64,000 bases of DNA from a virus, in IMG/VR virus record IMGVR_UViG_3300027710_000011, positions 1-64,000 of that record; one strand, written 5' to 3'. The position numbers and the translations under genes are program-made. The notes below the pieces were generated by a model. The model was not told the origin of the DNA and did not search any database. It was given only the letters and a program-made list of their open reading frames with translations. Positions 27,147 to 34,652 of this stretch are shown piece after piece; position 1 is the stretch's first letter, and the number at the start of each line of letters is the position of its first letter.

Positions 27147-27845
27147 TTACGCAGCTTTGTTACCACCTATCGAATCAATGACGAACTCGATAGGTTCTTT
27201 AGACGGCATCAAGATGTACTCGCCATACGTCGTGTAGTACGGAGGTTTTTTATCCTTGTAACTAGGATCAACTTCGTACAACGCGTAACAGAGCTCAAGA
27301 CTGATGTCTAAAAGACGGTTCTTGTATTTGGCCGGATCAAGAGTAGCAATGATCTTGCCATAACTGGATGCCGTGCCTTCGTGATGTGTGAAAGACAAAG
27401 CTCGCTTAGTGACGTGAGTAAACTTGTCACCAGGCTTACCATTGACGTTGAGTTTGCCGTACCAGGTTTTATCCGCAGTAAGCATGTTGTCTTCGTCAAT
27501 CTCGCTGACATCGAAGCCACGGTAGAGTTTCGGATGCATTTTCGGTTTTTGAATTGCCGAAAACACACGCCGTGCTTCTTCCAGTTTTGGAACCAAATCT
27601 TGATCTGGAGTGAAGATCCAGTCGTCGATTACCTTGAGGAGTTCAGGATGCTTGCACATCTTCTCCACGATCCTCATATCGACGTCTTCTTGATCAAACG
27701 TCAATTTGGGGATGTAGGCAACCATGCCGAGGATTTTGATCAAAACTTTTCGACCAATCGAATCATTTCGATCCTTCATCTCCATGACTTTTTCCATTGC
27801 AATTTGCTGTTGCAACAGAGCTTGTTGAATGATGATGTTAGTCAC
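27147..27845 (-). CDS. Candidate ADP-ribosyltransferase (232 aa)
   Basis: The N-terminal 100 residues are helical. The C-terminal half has the ordered motifs of the R-S-E class of mono-ADP-ribosyltransferases: LYRG with Arg 109 on the first strand, then KPGDKFTHVTKRALSFT (Ser 151, STS-like), then TTYGEYILMPS with the putative catalytic Glu 209, and a final beta strand (PIEFVID). Phage enzymes of this class (T4 Alt, ModA, ModB) use NAD to modify host RNA polymerase and translation factors. It lies 3 bases after the CYTH-fusion gene, in a late-looking unit, so it could be packaged and injected. The target is unknown, and the fold needs confirmation. Confidence 0.6.
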   Translation of the reverse strand: MTNIIIQQALLQQQIAMEKVMEMKDRNDSIGRKVLIKILGMVAYIPKLTFDQEDVDMRIVEKMCKHPELLKVIDDWIFTPDQDLVPKLEEARRVFSAIQKPKMHPKLYRGFDVSEIDEDNMLTADKTWYGKLNVNGKPGDKFTHVTKRALSFTHHEGTASSYGKIIATLDPAKYKNRLLDISLELCYALYEVDPSYKDKKPPYYTTYGEYILMPSKEPIEFVIDSIGGNKAA

Positions 27846-27848
27846 TTC

Positions 27849-29582
27849 TTACTCCGCACTAGAAACAACTGACTTCTGCAACCACATCAGCAAAGCCTCG
27901 GCGACCTGACTACTCGCATACCGGAATGTAGATTCCAGAACGTAAATAGGATCTATGTACTGATCGCTGAGGGTGCCGATTTTAAAAAGCGCTGTCTCAT
28001 ACATCGGGCAATCTATCTTAGCATGCGCAAAAAGATAGTCGGGAGATGCACACTGCTTGTTAGTTTCAGGCCAACCGTCCTGAGGACGCGGGTAGTAGGT
28101 AACTTGCTGTTGGGCTGGATGGAAAACACCACCTCCTGAAGACATGGTTACTTCAAGAAACTTAATGATCAGCTTTGCAACTTCTTTGGCTTGAGCAGCT
28201 GTGAGCGCTGGGACTTGAGCATCAACTTTAGGCGGCTTTGCTTCCAGCTTAAAGTAATAATCTCCGTCCCACACGTCGTACTTGTCATTCACAGAGTAGA
28301 CGAGACCACCTACCATGTTTTTGCTGTTGGGCAATTTGTTCCACAACGCTTCTGCAGGATGGTGCAAAGCACGCAGCTTCTTTTCCATATCCTCAAACAA
28401 CGAAGCAGCTTCCAGCGTCTGATACTTCACAGCCCAATCTGTGTAAGCTTCATTGCCGCTAGGTTCAGGCGGTGTTCGCTGGCACAAAGCTTCCACCGGA
28501 GCTACGATTGTTTGAACTTGCTTGACAAACGAAACGTAGGCATTGAAGAGCGTAGTTTCAGTCCGCGCAATGATTGCGAGTGTGTCGTTGATAGTTTCAA
28601 TCGGATTGGGATTGAACTTACCATTTACGGAAAGCCACTTCGCAATCTCAGTGCCAGCGATATCACCTGTCTTGAAGGTCTGCTTAGAAACCCAAGCATC
28701 GTTCAAGAAGGTATTCTTCAACGTCCTGACGACCTTGTGAATTTCTTCGTCGAAAATGTCGAGATCCTTGTTCTTGTCCTTAACGTAGGCTTTCCACTTG
28801 TCGTGACCCCACATGAAGAGGTTAGCCACTCCAATCAAAGCTAAGAAACCAAAACCAAGTTTCTCACCAGTTGAAAAAGTAACTGTTGTTGTAGCTTCTT
28901 GCGCAATAGACAAGTGTTCCAATGCCAGCACGGCGTCAGCATCAAACTTGTTCTTCGTGATGAAGTACTTGTCGAAGTACTCCGTGATCTTCTTGCGCTC
29001 ACTCGAATCCGTGGTGTCGCCCTTGATGCAGGACTTCACTTGAATCGGCAATTCAGGAATCTCAGCATCCATGCTCTTGACTTCCAGATCGATCTTGGCC
29101 ACCGGATGGTAACCGCCTTCTGGATTCACGAACATGTCGACTTCAAAGACCAAGTCGCCCACAGGGAAGTGATAGCGATGCTTGATCATGCCGGACTCGC
29201 TCAGCATAGCGAACAGATTGAACGCATCAACTGTTGTCGGAACAGGCACTTCCAGACGACGACCAACGCCTTGATCCACCTTGGTGTTCAAGACGTACTG
29301 AGGCTCGCCTTCAGGCCTTTGATCAGCACCTGCCTTGGGATCGCCTTTGACGATCTGGCGAATACGCAAAGCACCCTTAGCGGCATTCTTAGAACTCTTG
29401 CCGATCTTGATGTTCCATTGCTCTTGCAGATCCATTGATTCAGCATTCTTCAACTGTTCGAAGTCTTCGATCTCGACGTAGAACTCATGCTCATGTTCTT
29501 TGAACGTCTTACCGTCTTGAACATCTTGTTCCAAGGCAATCTGAGCGTTTGCCTTTTTGATCATTTCAAAAATGAGTTTCAC
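27849..29582 (-). CDS. CYTH-domain fusion virion-type protein (577 aa), GTG start
   Basis: The GTG at 29582 is chosen because GGAG lies 7 bases upstream; an in-frame extension to 29660 has no ribosome site. Residues about 28-180 resemble the CYTH/triphosphate tunnel fold: EHEHEFYVEIED at the first strand, then ALRIRQIVKG, a long hairpin, and HFPVGDLVFEVDMFV with alternating acidic and basic strand residues. A hydrophobic segment (about 241-258, GFGFLALIGVANLFMW) follows. The remaining 300 residues are mostly helical and end in a pattern I associate with large inner-virion proteins (PALTAAQAKEVAKLI). Known CYTH enzymes hydrolyse triphosphates or make cAMP. No activity can be claimed here. Confidence 0.55.
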   Translation of the reverse strand: MKLIFEMIKKANAQIALEQDVQDGKTFKEHEHEFYVEIEDFEQLKNAESMDLQEQWNIKIGKSSKNAAKGALRIRQIVKGDPKAGADQRPEGEPQYVLNTKVDQGVGRRLEVPVPTTVDAFNLFAMLSESGMIKHRYHFPVGDLVFEVDMFVNPEGGYHPVAKIDLEVKSMDAEIPELPIQVKSCIKGDTTDSSERKKITEYFDKYFITKNKFDADAVLALEHLSIAQEATTTVTFSTGEKLGFGFLALIGVANLFMWGHDKWKAYVKDKNKDLDIFDEEIHKVVRTLKNTFLNDAWVSKQTFKTGDIAGTEIAKWLSVNGKFNPNPIETINDTLAIIARTETTLFNAYVSFVKQVQTIVAPVEALCQRTPPEPSGNEAYTDWAVKYQTLEAASLFEDMEKKLRALHHPAEALWNKLPNSKNMVGGLVYSVNDKYDVWDGDYYFKLEAKPPKVDAQVPALTAAQAKEVAKLIIKFLEVTMSSGGGVFHPAQQQVTYYPRPQDGWPETNKQCASPDYLFAHAKIDCPMYETALFKIGTLSDQYIDPIYVLESTFRYASSQVAEALLMWLQKSVVSSAE

Positions 29583-29646
29583 GATTACTCCAAAATAGGG
29601 GTTAGTGGTTAGCACTACAACACAAGATAAACGGAATAAAACCCCC

Positions 29647-29676
29647 ACACGACCTACCATCGTTCGGTAGTGTCGT
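29647..29676. promoter_or_regulatory. Hairpin in intergenic region
   Basis: An imperfect inverted repeat (ACACGACCTACC with GGTAGTGTCGT) lies between the 577-residue gene and the small membrane protein. It may be a weak terminator or a leader hairpin. No T tract is present. Confidence 0.4.
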
Positions 29677-29700
29677 ATAGGGATTTCTAAACCAGTAAAA

Positions 29701-30015
29701 CTAGCTGGTTTTCATGATTTTGAACATCTCCAGGAGAGTATCCAGGAACGTCTTAATCACACTTGCGTCAGCGCCACTATTCGGCCCCTTCACCACGGAC
29801 ATATAAATGAAGGCCGAGCAGGCAACGGAGAACATGAGTGCCACCACACTCACGATGACCTTAATCACCCAGTGTTTCAACTGGCGATCTGCTTTCTCTG
29901 CTTCGTACTTACCAATATCTGCTACCGTGGGAGTTGATGGCACGATAGGCACAGCGGGCGCTACAGGCACGACTGGAGGAACCAGGGTGCTTTCTGCAGT
30001 ATCCTTATCACTCAT
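29701..30015 (-). CDS. Single-pass membrane protein (104 aa), possible lysis protein
   Basis: A Pro/Val-rich N-terminal 30 residues is followed by one hydrophobic segment (about 50-73, WVIKVIVSVVALMFSVACSAFIY) and a short soluble tail. No catalytic motif is present. It is next to the Rz1/Rz-like genes on the same strand, so a holin, antiholin or other lysis-timing role is reasonable. A second, better holin candidate lies at 59629. It could also be an unrelated envelope protein. Confidence 0.5.
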   Translation of the reverse strand: MSDKDTAESTLVPPVVPVAPAVPIVPSTPTVADIGKYEAEKADRQLKHWVIKVIVSVVALMFSVACSAFIYMSVVKGPNSGADASVIKTFLDTLLEMFKIMKTS

Positions 30016-30050
30016 CGTATTCTCCCAGAGTTGTTTCAGATCTGATCGTA

Positions 30051-30365
30051 TCAGTTCTTCTTGTCCTTGTAAAGCTCGAGTTGTTCAGCTTTCCAAGAAC
30101 GCAAGTTTTTGAGCCTGATATTGCATTTGGCGATATTCACCAATTGCTTTTGGCTCATGTCGATTAGAACGCCTTCTTTCAGCGTCCATTCGGGCAGCTT
30201 CAAATAATCATCAATATTCGGAGGAGCTTCTGTATCGCAGTCCAACAACAGACTATCCTCAGGCGCAATGACGATCGTTTTGTATTTGATTACGGGTTCT
30301 GGCTGTGTTGTTGTACATCCTGAGAGAATGAACGCAACCAGAAAAAGGAAGAGGAGAGGACGCAT
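30051..30365 (-). CDS. Outer-membrane spanin, Rz1-like lipoprotein (104 aa)
   Basis: The signal peptide ends in a lipobox (ILSGC, Cys 17), predicting an outer-membrane lipoprotein of about 88 residues. The mature part follows the Rz1-like pattern: PEDSLLLDCDTEAPP, then NIAKCNIRLKNLRSWKAEQ. Together with the adjacent Rz-like protein it should link inner and outer membranes and fuse them at lysis. The gene begins 18 bases after the Rz-like gene ends, an ordinary separate (not embedded) arrangement. Confidence 0.75.
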   Translation of the reverse strand: MRPLLFLFLVAFILSGCTTTQPEPVIKYKTIVIAPEDSLLLDCDTEAPPNIDDYLKLPEWTLKEGVLIDMSQKQLVNIAKCNIRLKNLRSWKAEQLELYKDKKN

Positions 30366-30383
30366 GAAAAGTACCTCGAACTG

Positions 30384-30896
30384 TTATGGCTTTGAAGCAG
30401 ATGAGGCAATGGGCATTGCAACGTGCGGTTGCGAACACCTGGCTTCAGACGGATTAGCGATGCAGTACACTTCCCATAAACGGGTCAGGCGATCTGCACT
30501 AATTTCATCCATCTTTGCTTTTTCATTGTCCGGTGTCTTCGGAAGCTGTTCGTATTTCTTTTCAATGTCCTTGAGCTTGGTCAGGTGCTCAGTTGTGATT
30601 TGACCTGTGGTTTTTTCCACAGACCCCATCTCTTGAATCACCTTCAACTGCACCTTCTCATTGATGTTGTCAGACGCTTCTTTCTTGTCGATCGTAACTT
30701 GCAAATCCTTGTTCTCTGCCCTGCGAGTCACAAGTTCAGCATTTGCCTTTATCAACGACGCCTGAGTTTGCTTGTAGTCGTGCCAGAAGTAAGCGCCAAG
30801 CACGAGTGCTGAAATGACGCCGGCACCAATGAGTATCCATTTGATCACATTCATCTTGGCCTTTACAGGAGCCAAGACGGTATCGATAATGCTCAT
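30384..30896 (-). CDS. Inner-membrane spanin, Rz-like (170 aa)
   Basis: It has one N-terminal membrane anchor (about 17-38, VIKWILIGAGVISALVLG), then a long periplasmic coiled coil (TQASLIKANAELVTRRAENK), then a less ordered C-terminus with two Cys. This is the standard i-spanin layout. It overlaps the RuvC-like gene by ATGA and precedes the Rz1-like lipoprotein. It acts with that lipoprotein in the last step of lysis of a Gram-negative host. Confidence 0.72.
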   Translation of the reverse strand: MSIIDTVLAPVKAKMNVIKWILIGAGVISALVLGAYFWHDYKQTQASLIKANAELVTRRAENKDLQVTIDKKEASDNINEKVQLKVIQEMGSVEKTTGQITTEHLTKLKDIEKKYEQLPKTPDNEKAKMDEISADRLTRLWEVYCIANPSEARCSQPHVAMPIASSASKP

Positions 30897-31471
30897 AGCC
30901 TGTTCCTTCTAAACTCAATCAGTTTGGAGTAAGCCACTGCAATCGCATCGATAGAGTGCTCATCCAGTGAACCCAATGGAGTCTGGCCTTGATAATTGAG
31001 TTCATCAATCATCAAAACACGACGTTGGACCTCTTCCTTCTTAGCATTGCCGGCCCCACCAACAGCTCTTTTAACGCTAGGTGGATCAATGTAGTTCAAC
31101 GATTTGTAAACGTCAAACATACTGACAGCATGCCGTATCATCTCGATTGTCTCAATCAGCGCCTGATATGCGTTTGGACGTAACGCATTAAAGAACGGTG
31201 ATTCAGTAACGACACAGACTGGATTGACGTAATGCAGCACTTGAAGAATGTTCTGTTGAAGCGTCTTCAAGCGCGAATGTCTATCGCAATGAATCTCAGC
31301 ATACCAAGGGCTGGGACTCATTTTGTCTGCTGTGAGCAAAAGAGATTGCGTACGAACGATTTGCAGAGTAACAGCGTCAAAGCTAATCCAAGCTAGACCC
31401 AGGTTGTTTGTTCCTGGGTCTAAACCTAAGATCGTGACAATGCTCTCTGCATTGTACGGCATCAGATGCAT
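30893..31471 (-). CDS. RuvC-like Holliday junction resolvase (192 aa)
   Basis: It has the RNase H-fold with RuvC-family motifs: ILGLDPGTNNLGLAW (Asp 18), CVVTESPFF (Glu 90), and LDEHSIDAIAVAY (His 172, Asp 175) as the last acidic site. The length is close to bacterial RuvC. It would cut four-way or branched DNA made during recombination and packaging. It fits functionally with the SbcC-like ATPase at 8332 and the helicase at 45739. It is translationally coupled (ATGA) to the i-spanin gene and lies just after a virion gene, so it is probably expressed late, when DNA is packaged. Confidence 0.82.
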   Translation of the reverse strand: MHLMPYNAESIVTILGLDPGTNNLGLAWISFDAVTLQIVRTQSLLLTADKMSPSPWYAEIHCDRHSRLKTLQQNILQVLHYVNPVCVVTESPFFNALRPNAYQALIETIEMIRHAVSMFDVYKSLNYIDPPSVKRAVGGAGNAKKEEVQRRVLMIDELNYQGQTPLGSLDEHSIDAIAVAYSKLIEFRRNRL

Positions 31472-31477
31472 TGAGAT

Positions 31478-32320
31478 TTAATGCATCAAGGCCAGCAGTG
31501 GTTCTGTGGAACCCACGTTCAGCACCACGTCGGCGCCAGACGGATTGAAGTTCACAGGGATCATTGCTGGACTGAAAGCAGCGATCTGAGCCACGATGAT
31601 TTCATTCATCGAGAAGTTACCAGCTGTGGAAGTGACGGAGACCACCTTGTCCACGCTGGTCACCAGACCGATTTCGGAGATGATGGCGTAACCTTCATCT
31701 TTGTACAGCACCTTGGCCACGTTCAGCAACTCAGCAGCTTCAGCTTCCGAGATTGCGATAGTCAACGTCGCCACGGCGGAAACGTAGCTGCCGTCGGTTG
31801 TGTTGACACCAGTGGACGAAACCACTGGAGGCACTGGATTCAGGTTGGAGCTGTTGGGCACAAACGGAGTCGTTGTTTCAACACCGTTAGTCACGGTCTT
31901 GATCAACATCTGCGTGACCATGTTGGTCTTGTCCAGACGACGAGCGTAGTAAGCCGCATAACGAATGCCGTCATGAACTTCTTCAGTACGCAGTGCGTAC
32001 TTCGCACGATCTGTCTGCGACAGGTCGTTGTTCATGGGACGCAGAACAAACGGGATGTGGCCGTACAGTGCCGCATCGGTAGCGCGATGTTGAACAGGTT
32101 CCGACTTGGCGATACCTTCGGCACCAACAACAGTCTGATGACCGCGGTTGCCGATCACGTAGCAGTTCAGCGACGGAGTGTCCGTTGTAGACGGCAAAAT
32201 TCGAGCGTTGATACCGAACTTCTCGTTCAGTGTTGTGTTGTCCGGATAAGCTTGCGCCGTCTTCAGAAAAAGATTTGTCTGAATAGACGCAGCGTAGACG
32301 GTGCGAGTGATGTTTTCCAT
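31478..32320 (-). CDS. Virion structural protein of jumbo-phage type (280 aa)
   Basis: The start at 32320 is chosen because AAGGAAG lies just upstream; a longer frame (32347) runs back into the ribosome site. The sequence (MENITRTVYAAS, GHQTVVGAEGIA, EPVQHRATDAALYGHIPFVLR) strongly resembles a conserved structural protein that I recall from phiKZ-group phages, of uncertain place in the virion. No membrane segment or catalytic motif is present. It is followed after 6 bases by the RuvC-like gene. Confidence 0.65.
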   Translation of the reverse strand: MENITRTVYAASIQTNLFLKTAQAYPDNTTLNEKFGINARILPSTTDTPSLNCYVIGNRGHQTVVGAEGIAKSEPVQHRATDAALYGHIPFVLRPMNNDLSQTDRAKYALRTEEVHDGIRYAAYYARRLDKTNMVTQMLIKTVTNGVETTTPFVPNSSNLNPVPPVVSSTGVNTTDGSYVSAVATLTIAISEAEAAELLNVAKVLYKDEGYAIISEIGLVTSVDKVVSVTSTAGNFSMNEIIVAQIAAFSPAMIPVNFNPSGADVVLNVGSTEPLLALMH

Positions 32321-32357
32321 GTTCTTCCTTGACAGATTTTTTCGCAAGAATATCGTG

Positions 32358-32393
32358 GCGTCTTTGAGTCCACGTTGACGGACTCAAAGACGC
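32358..32393. terminator. 14-bp hairpin between virion genes
   Basis: GCGTCTTTGAGTCC (32358-32371) pairs perfectly with GGACTCAAAGACGC (32380-32393). No T tract is present on either side, and it lacks the TTATG tail of the other hairpins. It may end or process the minus transcript after the 733-residue gene. Confidence 0.6.
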
Positions 32394-32419
32394 GTCACAA
32401 TAATTGAAGGGCGTATTTA

Positions 32420-34621
32420 TTATCCCTGTTGTTCTGGCCAGAAAGATGGGATCTTCAATTGATCTTCCAGGGGCAACAAAAGGAACTTATCCATACCGAG
32501 AACCGGTGTTAGCTTTCTTGGATTAGGAGGAAGCTCCGGCCAGTCGTACTTGTACCCAGTTGTCGAAAGCATGGCGATACGATGCCTAGCAGAATGCGGC
32601 GCTGACGTCACGGACGATGTGGATTTGACATCAATGCGCATCCAAGTCTTTACCGACGCAATCCAGTCATCATCAAAGACATCAAAATCAATCCTTGATT
32701 TCAGATGAGGAATCAGCTTATCGACACAAGGAGGAATCGAACAGACGATCTTGCCGTGAACCTTGGCTGTGAAATCGTCGTAACGGATACTGCCTGTGTT
32801 CGCATCAGTGACCTTACCGTTGTTGATCTTCGCAACGTATTGAACACTGTAGCTTGACAAGTCTCCCATGAGGCGAATCATCGCGGCTTGGATATCCTTC
32901 AGCGTAATTGCGCCTGCAGAATCCACACCTGTTGCTGCAGCGAGCAAATCGTTAGCAATAGTTGCCAGATCAGCTCTCGTGTATTCAGAGATCAGGATGT
33001 TGCGCTGAGTAAACCAATCAGCGTAAAACTGATCAACTTGATCCCCTGTCTTCACACCGGTGTCAGACCAGCAGCGATTGATGATGCCGTATTTCTGACC
33101 ATATGCATCCATTGCAGTTTCTTGACACAGTGTGTAATACTGCGACAATGAAGCACGATGCAACGCTACACAGTACTGATAGAAGCTATCAACACTGATC
33201 ATGGTCTGTGGAACAGGCAACAGGCCAATCATGCTTTCAGCAAAACTGCGAGGAACAACTCTGACGTCAGCAGCAGTCATCAAGTCATCAATCGATGGTC
33301 GAGGTGTGCGGATGACGCGCTTAGCAATCACAGCAGGTAGCTTTGTCAGCGTAATCCCGATGATCGCGCAACTTGCGTACACATAGAACTCGAAAGCTTC
33401 CTTGACAGTCAAGCTCATTGTTTCATTCGTAGCAGGTGATGTCACCTGAACGTACGAACGATACTGACCAGTTGAGCTGAGCGAAATCCAGTGATACAGT
33501 AAAGTATCAGCCAGCGTGTAGTGCTCAGAACCCGTGTAATCAATGATGGTCGATTCCAGCAACTTGGTGTTCAAGCGATTGGATTTCGAGTACTGCATGA
33601 TTTGGAGAGCGCGAGCCTCTTCGTCATCGCGATACTTCGCATTGTCACGAGCCAGTGGTTCTTCTTTATTGAAGACCTGCCCCAGCGTGTACTGATCAAC
33701 TTGGTCGTAGTTGTAACCAGTGTTCAAAGGGATCTTTTCAAACGACAACGTAGGCTTGAGTTCAGCCGGCTGTTCCGACAAGTCGTGTCGCATTTCAAAC
33801 TTAGCCAACGGCAAGCCGCGCTCAGTCATGATGTGCTGCATCAACCAATCGAATGTCGCAGCCTTACCGCTGTTGCGATAAATGTAAGCAATATTCCTGT
33901 AGAGAAACAGCGATTGCTTGCGAGTCAGATACGAGATGTAGACATCCAGCATTCCGTTACTTGCAAGATACTGGCGAACATGGTAGCTGTGGGCTTCATT
34001 CGTCTTCGTCATAGACAGACGAGCCGTAATGATTGCCGGAACCAAGTTCATGTACATGATGGCTTGCACCGTGACAGCGTACAAGTCATCAGTAAGCGTG
34101 TACTGACGGTTATACCAGCGTGTCAGGTACGCATAAATCCATTTCTGGATATTCGGGATCAACGAGTATTCCCATGTCTCCACGAACTGTGGCGGATACG
34201 ACATGATCGTACCATCCCGTGCATCGACGCAGGTTTGAATGTCGGGCGCCGGATACAAAATACCCAAGATCAATTGTTCTTGTTTCGGATACCGGTTAAC
34301 CAGTTCCTTGTAGTACGTTGAGCCGTACGCGTAAGCCTTTGCTGTACCGCGGTGAAACTGTAAGTTTTGCCGGGTAAAATCAATTGTTTGTAACGTATCG
34401 ACTGATACCACCTGGATCGGTGTATCGGTGGGATGATACTCACCGATCATATTCAGGTAATATTTCCAAGTGGTCGGATCATGCTGATCCACGGCGTTAT
34501 CGCCGTAAGCAATTCGGAGTCCTGTGTTGATCAAATTCGCAGTGTCCGATGACTTAATGACCATACTTGAGGCCAGCTGCATCACCGAATCAATGTAGAT
34601 TTGGTAGTAGTTGTTTTCCAT
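32420..34621 (-). CDS. Large virion structural protein (733 aa)
   Basis: Mostly alpha-helical and Tyr-rich, with no membrane segment or enzyme motif. Its size, composition and place between the 280-residue structural gene and the portal-like gene fit the large phiKZ-group virion or baseplate proteins, but I cannot name a specific homologue. It is divergent from the portal-like gene, with only 31 bases between the two starts. Confidence 0.6.
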   Translation of the reverse strand: MENNYYQIYIDSVMQLASSMVIKSSDTANLINTGLRIAYGDNAVDQHDPTTWKYYLNMIGEYHPTDTPIQVVSVDTLQTIDFTRQNLQFHRGTAKAYAYGSTYYKELVNRYPKQEQLILGILYPAPDIQTCVDARDGTIMSYPPQFVETWEYSLIPNIQKWIYAYLTRWYNRQYTLTDDLYAVTVQAIMYMNLVPAIITARLSMTKTNEAHSYHVRQYLASNGMLDVYISYLTRKQSLFLYRNIAYIYRNSGKAATFDWLMQHIMTERGLPLAKFEMRHDLSEQPAELKPTLSFEKIPLNTGYNYDQVDQYTLGQVFNKEEPLARDNAKYRDDEEARALQIMQYSKSNRLNTKLLESTIIDYTGSEHYTLADTLLYHWISLSSTGQYRSYVQVTSPATNETMSLTVKEAFEFYVYASCAIIGITLTKLPAVIAKRVIRTPRPSIDDLMTAADVRVVPRSFAESMIGLLPVPQTMISVDSFYQYCVALHRASLSQYYTLCQETAMDAYGQKYGIINRCWSDTGVKTGDQVDQFYADWFTQRNILISEYTRADLATIANDLLAAATGVDSAGAITLKDIQAAMIRLMGDLSSYSVQYVAKINNGKVTDANTGSIRYDDFTAKVHGKIVCSIPPCVDKLIPHLKSRIDFDVFDDDWIASVKTWMRIDVKSTSSVTSAPHSARHRIAMLSTTGYKYDWPELPPNPRKLTPVLGMDKFLLLPLEDQLKIPSFWPEQQG

Positions 34622-34652
34622 AAATCCTTGCCTCTACGATGAGTAAAGCGCC

